Shown: piece by piece, positions 33,045 through 42,297 of the stretch
How positions within the stretch are numbered: position 1 is the stretch's first letter
Layout of the letters: the number at the start of each line of letters is the position of its first letter
Assembly: GCA_031431475.1 (NCBI GenBank)
Contig: JANPDL010000020.1
Coordinates: 1-58,605 of the forward strand
Length of the DNA stretch: 58,605 nucleotides
Direction: 5' to 3'
From: JADCCX01 sp031431475
Lineage (GTDB): Bacteria > Pseudomonadota > Alphaproteobacteria > Rhizobiales > Beijerinckiaceae
The notes under the pieces: model-generated
What the model was told of the DNA's origin: nothing
The model's database searches: none
The model's input: the letters and a program-made list of their open reading frames with translations, nothing else
Program-made: the position numbers and the translations under genes

Positions 33045-34088
33045 ATGGACAAGAAGAACCTCGAACGCCTGCGCAAGATATACGGCTCTGCCTCGGGTGC
33101 TGACGTGCAGAACCCCGAGTTCAGGAAAGTCGTCGACCTGCTGTTCAAAGGTGACCGGCGCACCAAGCCCTACGCCGATGTCGCGACGTTTCTCGATCTG
33201 CCGTTGCGTGCTGATGCCCCTGATCTGCCGGATTACGGCGGCCTCGATATCGCTGTCGTTGGCGTTCCCATGGATCTCGGCGTCACCAATCGCGCGGGCT
33301 CGCGCCTTGGGCCTCGCGCAGTCCGGGCAGTTGAGCGTATCGGCCCCTATCACCACGTCCACAAGACGGTCGCCATGGCGGATGTGAAGGCGGCGGATGT
33401 GGGCGATGTACCCTTCAGATCGCGCTATTCGCTGGAACAGAGCCACGAGGATATCGAGGCGTATTTCAGCAAATTGCACAAGGCAGGCGTGATACCTGTC
33501 ACCGTGGGCGGCGATCATTCGATCACGCTGCCGATCATGAAGGCCATCGGCAAGGACCGTCCCGTCGGCATGGTGCATATTGATGCCCATGCCGATACCA
33601 GCGGACCCTATGAGGGCACAAAGTTCCACCACGGCGGGCCGTTCCGCGAGGCCGTTCTGGCGGGCGTACTGGACCCCAAGCGCACGATCCAGATCGGCAT
33701 CAGGGGCAATGCCGAGTATCTCTGGGAGTTCTCCTACGACAGCGGCATGACTGTCATTCACACAGAGGAGTTCATGCGCCTTGGCATTGACGAAACCATC
33801 CAGCGTATCCGCAAGGTCGTGGGTACAGGCCCCACCTACATCTCGTTCGACGTGGACAGCCTTGATCCGGCCTTCGCGCCGGGCACCGGCACGCCCGAGG
33901 CTGGCGGATTGCAGACGAGGGAAGCGATGGAACTGGTGCGCGGCTGCGCGGGCCTGAACATCATCGGTGGCGATGTGGTTGAGGTCGCACCGATGTACGA
34001 TTCCACCACCAACACGGCTCAGGCCGCAGCGCAGATGCTGTTCGAGATTTTCACGGTCGCGGCTATGTCGCGGAAAACCCGTGCCTGA
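33045..34088 (+). CDS. speB: Agmatinase/guanidino-acid ureohydrolase
   Basis: This 347-residue enzyme belongs to the arginase/agmatinase family, which cleaves a guanidino group to urea with a binuclear manganese centre. The metal motifs are complete: GGDHS at 155-159, DAHAD at 180-184, and SFDVDSLDPAFAPG at about 267-280. Length and motifs fit agmatinase, but guanidinobutyrase or guanidinopropionase cannot be excluded. Its coupling to a basic amino acid-type importer suggests that the imported compound carries a guanidino group. Its stop codon directly abuts the stop of the convergent hydrolase gene. Confidence 0.87.
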   Translation: MDKKNLERLRKIYGSASGADVQNPEFRKVVDLLFKGDRRTKPYADVATFLDLPLRADAPDLPDYGGLDIAVVGVPMDLGVTNRAGSRLGPRAVRAVERIGPYHHVHKTVAMADVKAADVGDVPFRSRYSLEQSHEDIEAYFSKLHKAGVIPVTVGGDHSITLPIMKAIGKDRPVGMVHIDAHADTSGPYEGTKFHHGGPFREAVLAGVLDPKRTIQIGIRGNAEYLWEFSYDSGMTVIHTEEFMRLGIDETIQRIRKVVGTGPTYISFDVDSLDPAFAPGTGTPEAGGLQTREAMELVRGCAGLNIIGGDVVEVAPMYDSTTNTAQAAAQMLFEIFTVAAMSRKTRA

Positions 34089-35510
34089 TCAGAAGAAAAA
34101 ATCCGCAGCGTTGATGCTCGCAGCACTGACGCCGACGAGAGTGATTGTGGTACCCGCAAGCGAGCCCCCTACGAAACTGATCAAGGTATTCCCGCCAGCC
34201 GCAGTCATCTGGATGTCACCGCCAAGGCTTGCCGCCAAATAGCCCGTTTCGCGCAGATCGATGTGATCTTCCTGCCGGTTCGCGGCCGCTTCTGCGTTGC
34301 GATAATGTGGCTGGCAGCTGTGGTGATACTGCTTATTGGGGATCGGGAGGAGGGCGTTGAAATCGGTGATCACGTCGTCGCCCATGTCGCCGACGCCCCT
34401 GTAGCTGTATAGATCGCGCCCGGAGCCGCCGGTCAGCAAATCATTGCCTTCGCCGCCCATGAGCATGTCGTCGCCGAATCCGCCCATGATCGTGTCCGCG
34501 CCGACGCTTCCTGTCAGGACATCGTCGGTGGAGAGGCCAATCAGGGCGGCGCCGGAGTTGGCGGCGGAGACACTGCCCTCCCAGTCGTACCCGTCGCGGA
34601 CATAGGCCTCACTAATGAGGGGATGCGCAGTCCGGTAAGCCTCGACATCCGAAAGTGTGGCAAGCGCTGTGCTGCTGTTGCCGACATAGGCCTGCAGGAA
34701 CATGCTGGCTACTGCAGTAACCTCCGCATTCACCGCCGGATTAACCGGATCGCCACCGACCTGACCGTGATCTGCACCTGCTAGGACAAAGGCGTATTTT
34801 CCGGTTGCAGGCCCGCTGTCGAAGCCGGTCATGCGGTCATGATAAGTCTGCTGGTCCGCTCCGGAGTCCAGCGTTCCGGTAATGGTTATGGCCGGAACAA
34901 TCTGGTTACTCCAGGAATCCGCTGTGAACCCGAAAGTCGGAGCAACACCTTGCGGCGACAACAGGATGGCCTGCTTGAAGCGTGCATCCGCAACCGTCAT
35001 CAGGCCATAGGAATTACCAGCAGTCAGCCCGGCAATCTCCGGCAAGGCACTGGTTGCACCTGTCAGCAGAGCCGTGGTGAAGGCCCCCATGGAGTGTCCG
35101 GCGATGGTCGGATCCGCGAGGTTCACGCTGTATCCGGTGAGTCCTGCCGCAAGCGCAGCTGCATTGCTCAGGAGAAACTGTATATCCGCCACCCGGTGAA
35201 GCGCGGTCGTCGCCGATGCGTTGTAGAAATCGTCCTGAATCGCCGCTGCTGTCCGGAACGAATCGAGATGCGTCGGCGCAATCACGATAAAGCCCAGTGC
35301 CGCCAGATCACGTGCCACATTGCCTGCATTGGCAAAGGGGCTCCCCCCCAGGCCATGCGAATACAGGATCACAGGATAATCGCCGGGTGTATCGGGCGCA
35401 AAGACGCGAAACTCGATGGTGCGCGTCACGGTCTGCTGCACGCCATCAGCATCGCTGTAGCTCACCTGATGATTCGTATCTGTAATCGTCGTCGTTCTGG
35501 TGATCGTCAT
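34089..35510 (-). CDS. Secreted alpha/beta-hydrolase with RTX calcium-binding repeats
   Basis: The N-terminal 320 residues form an alpha/beta-hydrolase related to dienelactone/PAF-acetylhydrolase types, with the nucleophile elbow AGHSMGAF around Ser140. GADHGQVGGDPVNP lies where the catalytic His is expected. Residues of about 360-400 carry RTX nonapeptides (GGFGDDMLMGGEGNDLLTGG), followed by an aliphatic C-terminal segment ending AADFFF, the kind of tail used for type I secretion. There is no N-terminal signal peptide and no type I secretion gene nearby. Start 35510 has GGAG six bases upstream; an extension to 35534 lacks this. Confidence 0.82.
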   Translation of the reverse strand: MTITRTTTITDTNHQVSYSDADGVQQTVTRTIEFRVFAPDTPGDYPVILYSHGLGGSPFANAGNVARDLAALGFIVIAPTHLDSFRTAAAIQDDFYNASATTALHRVADIQFLLSNAAALAAGLTGYSVNLADPTIAGHSMGAFTTALLTGATSALPEIAGLTAGNSYGLMTVADARFKQAILLSPQGVAPTFGFTADSWSNQIVPAITITGTLDSGADQQTYHDRMTGFDSGPATGKYAFVLAGADHGQVGGDPVNPAVNAEVTAVASMFLQAYVGNSSTALATLSDVEAYRTAHPLISEAYVRDGYDWEGSVSAANSGAALIGLSTDDVLTGSVGADTIMGGFGDDMLMGGEGNDLLTGGSGRDLYSYRGVGDMGDDVITDFNALLPIPNKQYHHSCQPHYRNAEAAANRQEDHIDLRETGYLAASLGGDIQMTAAGGNTLISFVGGSLAGTTITLVGVSAASINAADFFF

Positions 35511-35621
35511 GCACACTCCGTCATGTGATACCAATAACCCGGTCCAGATTGCAGTTCCGTGTATATCAGATGAGCAATCCGTCAGATTCCCGGGGGAAAT
35601 CGCGATTCTGTGACCCCGGAC

Positions 35622-38600
35622 CTACTCCGCTGCGAGCGTCACCTGAACCAGAACAGGAGTTGTCTCCTGACCAGATGCATTCTGTTCCTTCGCCTTCTCT
35701 GCCTTGATCTCCTGCTTGATCTGCCGACGGAACCAGACGGCATAGAGCGCAGGCAGGAACAGCAGCGTCATGAATGTCGCCACGAAGAGACCACCCATGA
35801 TCGTCACCGCCATCGGCCCCCAGAAGGCCGAGCGCGACAGCGGCAGCATCGCCAGAATCGCCGCCATGGCGGTCAGCATCACCGGCCTTGAGCGGCGCAC
35901 GACCGATTCCACGATGGCATCTTTCATCGGCATGCCACCCTTCACATCCTGCATCACCTGATCCGCCAGGATGAGCGAATTGCGCATGTCCATACCCGCC
36001 AGCGCGATGAGGCCGAGCAGCGCCACGAAACCGAAGGGATATCCCGAAATGTTCAAGGCCAGTGAGGCTCCGATCACGCCAAGTGGTGCAGATGCAAAGA
36101 CCAGGAACAGCTTCGCGAAGCTCTGCACCTGAATCATGATCAGCGTCAGCATGATGATGATCATCACGGGGGCCACCGCTGCGATAGACGCATTGCCCTT
36201 GGCCGATTCCTCGATGGCACCGCCAATCTCGATGCGATAGCCCGCAGGCATCTTGTCCTGCAGCACTTTCAGTCGCGGCCAGATTTCATTGGTGACCGTC
36301 GGTGGCTGCACGCCATCCGCCACATCGCCACGCAGGGTGATCGACATGTCCCGGTTGCGACGCCAGAGGATCGGCTCCTCATGGTCGAACTCGATGCGCG
36401 CGACCTGCGCCAGGGGTACGGCAACACCGCCGCGCGACAGCACGGTCAGATCACCGATGCGGCCGAGATCCAGCCGCTCGCTTTGCGCAGCGCGGGCCAC
36501 GACATCGACCTTTTCCGTGCCGTTGCGCACGGTCGTGACTGTTAGCCCGGAGATTAGTGTCTGCATGGTCTGCGAGATCGTCTGCGGATCGAGCCCCAGC
36601 GTTCGTGCTCGCTCCTGATCAACCACCAGTCTGACGGACGGCGTCATCTCGTTCCAGTTGAAATGCGGATCGACGAGCGCCTTGTTCTGCCCTGCGATCT
36701 CGCGGGCCTGCACGGCATAGTCCCGGACCTTCATCGGATCGGGCCCCACGATGCGGAACTGCACCGGGAAGCCGACAGGCGGGCCAAAGTTGAAGCGATC
36801 AACACGGATGCGCGCCTCCATCAGAGCGCCATCGGCTACGGCTTTCTCAAGCTTGGCCTTCACTGTCTCGCGACCCTTCAAATCCTTCGTCATGATGACG
36901 ATCTCGGCGAAGGACTCGGTTGGCAGTTGCGGGTTCAAGCCCAGCCAGAAGCGCGGTGAGCCCTGACCGATATAGGTCGAGAAAGCCGTGACATTCGGGT
37001 CTCCCTCCAGCATCTTTTCCGCCTTCTTCGCGGTCTGCGTCGTCACACCCATGGCTGTGCCTTCTGGCAGACGCATCTGCAGGAACAGCTCAAGGCGCTC
37101 GGACAGCGGGAAGAACTGCTGCTGCACACGGCCAAAGCCAATGATAGCGAGGCCAAAGACGCCAACCGTCATCACCACAACCTTGATGCGGTTCGTCACG
37201 CACCAGCGGATGATGCAGCGGAGTATGCTGTAGCCTCGCGTTTCGTAGATCGCGTGCGGATCATGCTTTGCGTGTGCCTTGGCCAGATCTGGCAGAAGCA
37301 TGACGCCAAGATAGGGAATGAAGGTGACGGCCACGATCCACGAGGCCACCAGCGAGATCGACACAACCCAGAAGATCGATCCCGTATATTCACCGACGCC
37401 CGAGTTGGCGAACCCGATGGGCAAAAACCCCGCCGCCGTGACCAGCGTACCGGTGAGCATGGGGAAAGCCGTGGTTTCCCAGGCCGCCGCCGCCGCCTTC
37501 CAGCGATCCCAACCCTGCTCCATCTTCACCACCATCGTCTCCAGTGCGATAATCGCATCATCGACGAGCAGACCCAGCGCGATAATCAGTGCACCCAGCG
37601 AAATACGGTGCAGGTCGATGCCCATGATCAGCATCGCGAGGAAAGCCATCGCCAGCACCAGCGGCACTGAGAAAGCCACCACGATGCCGGTGCGCCAGCC
37701 CAGCGAGATGAAGCTGACGGCGAGTACGATGGCGAGCGCTTCAGCGAAGGATCGCAGGAATTCGGTGACGGCTTTGTCGACTACCTTGGCCTGATCCGCC
37801 ATGTGGACGATATCGACGCCGACGGGCTGCGCCCTTTCAAAATTCTCCATCACCTTGTTCATGGCTTCGCCGAGCGTCAGGATATTAGCACCCTTCTGCA
37901 TGACAACGCCGACCGCGAGTGCGGGCTTGCCATCCTGCCGGACGAGATAGCGCGGCGGGTCTTCATAGCCGCGTGTGATGGTGGCGATATCGCCAAGACG
38001 GAAGGTGCGGCCACCGGCTTCCACCGGCGTTTCAGCCACGGCCTTCACCCCGTCCAGCGCGCCCGTGACGCGCAACGCTACGCGTTGTGCCGAGGTCTCG
38101 ATTACGCCGGACGGCACCACGTTGTTCTGGCGTGCGAGGCTATCAAACAGCGACTGCGTCGGCACGCCTAGGGTGGCCAGCTTGGCATGGCTGAACTCGA
38201 CGAAAATCCGTTCGTCCTGCTGGCCGTAGAGATTGACCTTGACGATATTGGGTACACGCAGAAGCTCGGATTTCAATCTCTCCGATATGCTCTTGAGTTG
38301 TGCGAAAGTCGCGCCATCCGCTGTCACCATGTAGAGCATGCTGTCAACATCGCCATATTCGTCGTTGACGTTGGGGCCGATGAGGCCAGCAGGCAAATCA
38401 GAGCGTAAGTCGTTGAGCTTTTTGCGGATCTGATAGAACAGTTCGGGCATGACATGCGAGCGCGTGCTGTCCTTGAACACGATCTGCGCCGCCATGAAGC
38501 CGGGCTTGGTGTAGGTCTCGACCTTGTCGAAGAACGGCAGTTCCTGCAGCTTTTTCTCGATTCGGTCAGAGACCTGATCCTGCATCTCCTGTGTTGTCGC

Positions 38601-38768
38601 ACCGGGCCAAACAGCCGTGATTACCGCCACCTTGATAGTGAATGACGGATCTTCGGCGCGGCCTAGCCTGAAATACGACATCGTGCCCGCAGCAAAGACG
38701 GCCAGCATCATGAACAGCGTCAGCGACTTGTGACGCACCGCCCATGACGAGAGATTGAAGCCGTTCAT
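35622..38768 (-). CDS. RND efflux pump, inner-membrane transporter (AcrB-like)
   Basis: The 1048-residue protein has the twelve-helix, two-large-loop plan of RND drug/proton antiporters. The N-terminal part reads LSSWAVRHKSLTLFMMLAVF. The proton-relay aspartate pair lies in LGLLVDDAIIALE near residue 403, and the second half repeats the topology (GMDMRNSLILADQV). It closely follows the adaptor gene with a nine-base gap, and belongs to the multidrug/heavy-metabolite branch rather than the heavy-metal CusA type. No outer-membrane channel gene is in the window, so it probably uses a TolC encoded elsewhere. Confidence 0.94.
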   Translation of the reverse strand: MNGFNLSSWAVRHKSLTLFMMLAVFAAGTMSYFRLGRAEDPSFTIKVAVITAVWPGATTQEMQDQVSDRIEKKLQELPFFDKVETYTKPGFMAAQIVFKDSTRSHVMPELFYQIRKKLNDLRSDLPAGLIGPNVNDEYGDVDSMLYMVTADGATFAQLKSISERLKSELLRVPNIVKVNLYGQQDERIFVEFSHAKLATLGVPTQSLFDSLARQNNVVPSGVIETSAQRVALRVTGALDGVKAVAETPVEAGGRTFRLGDIATITRGYEDPPRYLVRQDGKPALAVGVVMQKGANILTLGEAMNKVMENFERAQPVGVDIVHMADQAKVVDKAVTEFLRSFAEALAIVLAVSFISLGWRTGIVVAFSVPLVLAMAFLAMLIMGIDLHRISLGALIIALGLLVDDAIIALETMVVKMEQGWDRWKAAAAAWETTAFPMLTGTLVTAAGFLPIGFANSGVGEYTGSIFWVVSISLVASWIVAVTFIPYLGVMLLPDLAKAHAKHDPHAIYETRGYSILRCIIRWCVTNRIKVVVMTVGVFGLAIIGFGRVQQQFFPLSERLELFLQMRLPEGTAMGVTTQTAKKAEKMLEGDPNVTAFSTYIGQGSPRFWLGLNPQLPTESFAEIVIMTKDLKGRETVKAKLEKAVADGALMEARIRVDRFNFGPPVGFPVQFRIVGPDPMKVRDYAVQAREIAGQNKALVDPHFNWNEMTPSVRLVVDQERARTLGLDPQTISQTMQTLISGLTVTTVRNGTEKVDVVARAAQSERLDLGRIGDLTVLSRGGVAVPLAQVARIEFDHEEPILWRRNRDMSITLRGDVADGVQPPTVTNEIWPRLKVLQDKMPAGYRIEIGGAIEESAKGNASIAAVAPVMIIIMLTLIMIQVQSFAKLFLVFASAPLGVIGASLALNISGYPFGFVALLGLIALAGMDMRNSLILADQVMQDVKGGMPMKDAIVESVVRRSRPVMLTAMAAILAMLPLSRSAFWGPMAVTIMGGLFVATFMTLLFLPALYAVWFRRQIKQEIKAEKAKEQNASGQETTPVLVQVTLAAE

Positions 38769-38777
38769 GACAGGCCC

Positions 38778-39881
38778 TCAACGCTGAACGATGCGCACGC
38801 GCTGCGCGACATCGAGTTTCTGGACACCAAGGGTCACAACCATCTCGCCCGAAGCAACGCCGTTGCGCAGGATCACATCATTGGCCTCATAGGCTACGAC
38901 CTCGACCGACTTCAGCGTCAGACCGCCAGTATTGCCGTCCACGACAAAAACACCCGGACCCTGCCCCTGATTGAACAGCGCGGAGAGTGGCAACCGCGCC
39001 ACTTTCTCGCTGTCAGGATCGGACAAGGTCACGGTCGCGGTCAGACCGAATTCGAGGCTGGGGGGAGAATCGATGATGGTAAAACGAGCCAGATAGGTGC
39101 GTGTTGTCGGATCGGCCGAGGGCGACAGTTCCCGCAGTTTCGCCTGGAATGTCTTGCCTGGCTCGGACCAGAGCGACACTTCGGCCTTGGCTGTCTTGAC
39201 CCGGTCGATCAGCGCTTCGGGGATCGCGGCAACCGCCTCGCGACTGTCTACCTTCGCCAGACGGATCGCAGGGATACCGGCTGCAATCACCTGTCCCGGC
39301 TCAACCAGCGTCGCGGTGATGATACCATCGGCATCGGCCTTGAGCGTGGCGTAATCGAAGCTGTTAGAGCTTAGACTCACAGCCCGCTCGGCACGATTGA
39401 GGCGACCCTTGGCCTCCTCGACCAATGCGCGTTGCTTGTCCGCATTTGAAGCCGTGCTCCAGCCCTCGCGGCGCAGTTGCAGGATACGCCGGTCTTCCGC
39501 GTCGGCTTGCACAAGCGAGGCTTTTGCGGCACCAAATTCGGCCTGCGCCTGCTCCAGCTGCAACTTGAGATCCACTGTATCCAGCCGCGCCAGAGCCTGC
39601 CCGGCATTAACGCGGTCACCAGGTTGTACCATGCGCTCCGCCACCTTGCCGGAAACACGAAAGCCGAGATCACTTTCGACACGCGGACGCACCACACCGA
39701 CGAATGAGCGATTGGATGTCCGGGGCTCGAAAACCACGGTCTGCGCCACCACAGCACGTGGTTCCGTTTTTTTCTCCGCACTGCCCTTGCTCTCGGTGCA
39801 GGCGGAAAGACCACCTGCAACGAAAGAGACAAGTATGCCTGACAGGATGACCCGGTGATGGCGCGACAAAAACTTCGGCAT
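38778..39881 (-). CDS. RND efflux periplasmic adaptor (membrane fusion protein)
   Basis: The 367-residue protein is an AcrA/HlyD-type adaptor. It has an N-terminal lipoprotein signal (SGILVSFVAGGLSAC), a lipoyl-like half motif (VVRPRVESDLGFRVSGKVAE), a coiled-coil hairpin around residues 95-150, then the second lipoyl and beta-barrel parts. It links the RND pump at 35622 with an outer-membrane channel. I use ATG 39881; an in-frame upstream extension to 39983 overlaps the TetR gene and is not needed. Confidence 0.92.
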   Translation of the reverse strand: MPKFLSRHHRVILSGILVSFVAGGLSACTESKGSAEKKTEPRAVVAQTVVFEPRTSNRSFVGVVRPRVESDLGFRVSGKVAERMVQPGDRVNAGQALARLDTVDLKLQLEQAQAEFGAAKASLVQADAEDRRILQLRREGWSTASNADKQRALVEEAKGRLNRAERAVSLSSNSFDYATLKADADGIITATLVEPGQVIAAGIPAIRLAKVDSREAVAAIPEALIDRVKTAKAEVSLWSEPGKTFQAKLRELSPSADPTTRTYLARFTIIDSPPSLEFGLTATVTLSDPDSEKVARLPLSALFNQGQGPGVFVVDGNTGGLTLKSVEVVAYEANDVILRNGVASGEMVVTLGVQKLDVAQRVRIVQR

Positions 39882-39895
39882 AGCGGCAACTCCAC

Positions 39896-40513
39896 TCACT
39901 CGGGTTTCACTTTCAGGGCATTGACGACAAAGGTCGAAAGGCGCTCGGCCTGCTCTTCCATGTCGCGGCCATGGCGCATGCATTCCGCAATCATCATGGG
40001 ATGCAGGATGGATACGCAGGTGTTCTTTACGGTCATCGCGGTGACCGGAATATCGCAGGGGCTAAATTCACCGGACTGGACGCCATCGGCCATGATCATC
40101 GCGATCCGCTCGACCACGTACCGCAGATGCGCCTCAATGGCCGCCCAGTTCTCCTCCATCGCGGCCTCGACCATGTCATGGACGCGGCGCTCGCCGATGA
40201 AGCGGGTGCGAGCAAACCGGTGCAATTCAACCAGCAGCGTCTTGAGGCGTTCACCAGCCGGTTTGTTCTGCGCAACGATAATGTCGATCATGGCATGCTC
40301 TTCGCCGAGAATGCGCAGGCAGATCGCCTCGTTGATCGCGCCTTTCGAAGCAAAAAAGCGATAGACATTGGCCGCTGACATGCCGAGCGCATCGGCGATA
40401 TCGGCCACGGCGGTCTTGGCATAGCCCACGCGTCGGAACTGCTCTTCAGCGACATCCATGATGCGCAGGCGCGTCTCTTCAGGAGCAAGGCGGGGGCGAA
40501 TGTTCATGGCCAA
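39896..40513 (-). CDS. TetR-family transcriptional regulator of the RND pump
   Basis: The 205-residue protein has an N-terminal TetR helix-turn-helix: TAVADIADALGMSAANVYRFFASKGAINEAI spans about residues 34-64, in the typical layout. The C-terminal ligand domain is the kind found in AcrR-like regulators. It is transcribed first in the order TetR-adaptor-pump. A 26-base inverted repeat just upstream of its start (40522-40547) is a likely operator, so autoregulation is expected. The inducer is unknown. Confidence 0.88.
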   Translation of the reverse strand: MAMNIRPRLAPEETRLRIMDVAEEQFRRVGYAKTAVADIADALGMSAANVYRFFASKGAINEAICLRILGEEHAMIDIIVAQNKPAGERLKTLLVELHRFARTRFIGERRVHDMVEAAMEENWAAIEAHLRYVVERIAMIMADGVQSGEFSPCDIPVTAMTVKNTCVSILHPMMIAECMRHGRDMEEQAERLSTFVVNALKVKPE

Positions 40514-40521
40514 TTCTTACG

Positions 40522-40547
40522 ACTGATGAATTTCAATAATTATCAGT
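40522..40547. promoter_or_regulatory. Candidate TetR operator
   Basis: ACTGAT (40522-40527) and ATCAGT (40542-40547) are perfect inverted arms separated by 14 AT-rich bases, eight bases upstream of the tetR ATG at 40513. Position and symmetry fit an operator for the TetR gene, but this has not been tested. Confidence 0.5.
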
Positions 40548-40599
40548 TTTCAGTCCAAAAGCAAGACACATTCGCTGATGGGGCTTGTCGCACCCGGTC

Positions 40600-40620
40600 A
40601 AAAGACAGGACGGCCTGTCT
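40600..40620 (-). terminator. Terminator of the HcnB-like operon
   Basis: On the minus strand AGACAGG, a four-base loop (CCGT) and CCTGTCT form a seven-base stem followed by four T. It lies ten bases after the stop of the gene at 40631. Confidence 0.65.
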
Positions 40621-40630
40621 CCGCGTGGTG

Positions 40631-42004
40631 TCAGCTGTCAGTCGGGGCGAGGCTTGCCAGTTCACCCAGAGTCAAGGGCTTGAGCGGCGGGCGTATCCGC
40701 AGATGGCCGGTTTCTTCGGGCGACACGCCCCGCTCGGATGCGATCAGCGTGGTCAGGGTCAACCCGCATTCCCGCCCCTGACAGGTCCCCATCCCGCAAC
40801 GGGTGAAGCTCTTGACCTGGTTGGGACCAAGGCACCCCTGCCGGATAGCGGCGCGAATGTCGCCCGCCGTCTTCTCCTCGCAACGGCAGACGATGACATC
40901 GTCCGGCGGGGACAGAAGATCCGCACGTGGGCGATACCACGCATCAAGAAAGGGCCTCAGGCGAGCAAGGCGTTTTCGTCTGCCTGCAATCAAAGCGCGT
41001 TCAGAAGAAGCACCTTTGCCAAGCTCTTCAGCGATGGACATTCCTACCAGATACCCATCCATCTCCGCGATACGCCAGCCGCCAATCCCGGCCCCATCAC
41101 CCACGATCCGCACTCCGCCAAGCGAGCACCGCCCCGAATCCTCAAGCACGGGGCGCCAACACAATTGTTGGTCATCCCAGTGATGTTTAATTCCAAGCGA
41201 CATCGCGAGATGCGTGTGCGGCACCACTCCTTCATGTAGCAGCAGAAGATCGGCTGGTATCTCCTGTGTTTCCCCACCACTCTGGTAGCGCACCGCCGTC
41301 AATCGCTTGTTGCCCACAGCCTCGACCGTCTCGATGCGCCGAATGATCGACACCCCTGCATCGCGGATGGTTGCCACAAACCGCAGGCCTTTGATCAACT
41401 GATCCACATTGGCCAGAGCGCCCATGAGATGAGGTATTGCCCGACGAAGAGCACTGGGAGACGACGTTTCCAGAAACGCCAAGGGCTTCACGCCCGCTTT
41501 CAGGAGTTGCGTCGCATAGAGCAATGGCAGCGGACCCTGTCCTGCGATCACCACCCTGCCAGATGGCACATTACCGCCTGTCTTGAGCAGGATCTGGGCC
41601 GCGCCCACTGTCATCACGCCCGGCAATGTCCAGCCCGGGATCGGTACGGGCCGTTCGATGGCACCGGTGGCGATGACCAGTTGCCTGGCTCCAAAGCGTC
41701 GGGTTGCGCCGGAACGGTTCACGTACAGAGAAACTGACAGTTTATCTGGTGATTTCTCGACCTGCCAAACTGCCGTTTCAAACCAGCGGGCGGCAGAACA
41801 TGCGCGGAATGCCGCAGTCAGTGCCGCGCCATCGCGATCATCGTCACTTTCGTGCTCACGCGTTTCGATCGCGCGATGCACCTGCCCGCCCGGTGTGGCC
41901 TGCTCATCAATCACCAGCACCGACAGTCCGGCAGTAGACATTGCGATAGCAGCGGCCATGCCTGCCGGTCCTGCGCCGATGACAGCGACATCATAGGTGG
42001 TCAT
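40631..42004 (-). CDS. HcnB/OoxA-like FAD oxidoreductase with BFD-type [2Fe-2S] domain
   Basis: The 457-residue flavoprotein has a pyridine-nucleotide-type fold: VAVIGAGPAGMAAAIAM near residues 6-22, a second dinucleotide motif VVIAGQGPLPLLYATQLLK near 148. A C-terminal BFD-like domain carries the cysteines of CRCEEKTAGDIRAAIRQGC and FTRCGMGTCQGRECG. It is the alpha-like subunit of enzymes such as hydrogen cyanide synthase, opine oxidase or D-hydroxyproline dehydrogenase. It overlaps the small [2Fe-2S] subunit by four bases. The substrate cannot be read from the sequence. Confidence 0.85.
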   Translation of the reverse strand: MTTYDVAVIGAGPAGMAAAIAMSTAGLSVLVIDEQATPGGQVHRAIETREHESDDDRDGAALTAAFRACSAARWFETAVWQVEKSPDKLSVSLYVNRSGATRRFGARQLVIATGAIERPVPIPGWTLPGVMTVGAAQILLKTGGNVPSGRVVIAGQGPLPLLYATQLLKAGVKPLAFLETSSPSALRRAIPHLMGALANVDQLIKGLRFVATIRDAGVSIIRRIETVEAVGNKRLTAVRYQSGGETQEIPADLLLLHEGVVPHTHLAMSLGIKHHWDDQQLCWRPVLEDSGRCSLGGVRIVGDGAGIGGWRIAEMDGYLVGMSIAEELGKGASSERALIAGRRKRLARLRPFLDAWYRPRADLLSPPDDVIVCRCEEKTAGDIRAAIRQGCLGPNQVKSFTRCGMGTCQGRECGLTLTTLIASERGVSPEETGHLRIRPPLKPLTLGELASLAPTDS

Positions 42005-42297
42005 GGGCCAAGACCTCTACGGCCGTCCTGACGCGCGATGCGCATGCCCTCCCTCACCTGAACCAGACATGCTTGCCGGGACGCGATCCCGTCAATGACC
42101 ATCAGGCATTCGAAGCAAACACCCATCATGCAGTAGGGTGCCCGGGGCTCGCCGCTGACAGCACTTTGACGGGTGAAGTCAAGACCTGCGAGCATGGCCG
42201 CTGCTGCAGCGCTCTCGCCCGCATTGACGGTCACTGGTTGTCCGTCCACCAGCACCGTCACGGTTTGACGGATGGCCTCAGGCGGCTTGTGAAACAT
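42001..42297 (-). CDS. HcnA-like [2Fe-2S] ferredoxin-type subunit
   Basis: The 98-residue protein is the small iron-sulfur subunit that accompanies HcnB/OoxA-type dehydrogenases. It has TVTVLVDGQPVTVNAGESAA near the N-terminus and a cysteine region YCMMGVCFECLMVIDG (about residues 56-71), with a further Cys in SRQACLVQV. The start was set at ATG 42297, which lies 20 bases inside the end of the upstream gene; longer in-frame starts reach 42387 and are inside that gene. It joins HcnC-like and HcnB-like subunits into a three-part enzyme. Confidence 0.85.
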   Translation of the reverse strand: MFHKPPEAIRQTVTVLVDGQPVTVNAGESAAAAAMLAGLDFTRQSAVSGEPRAPYCMMGVCFECLMVIDGIASRQACLVQVREGMRIARQDGRRGLGP

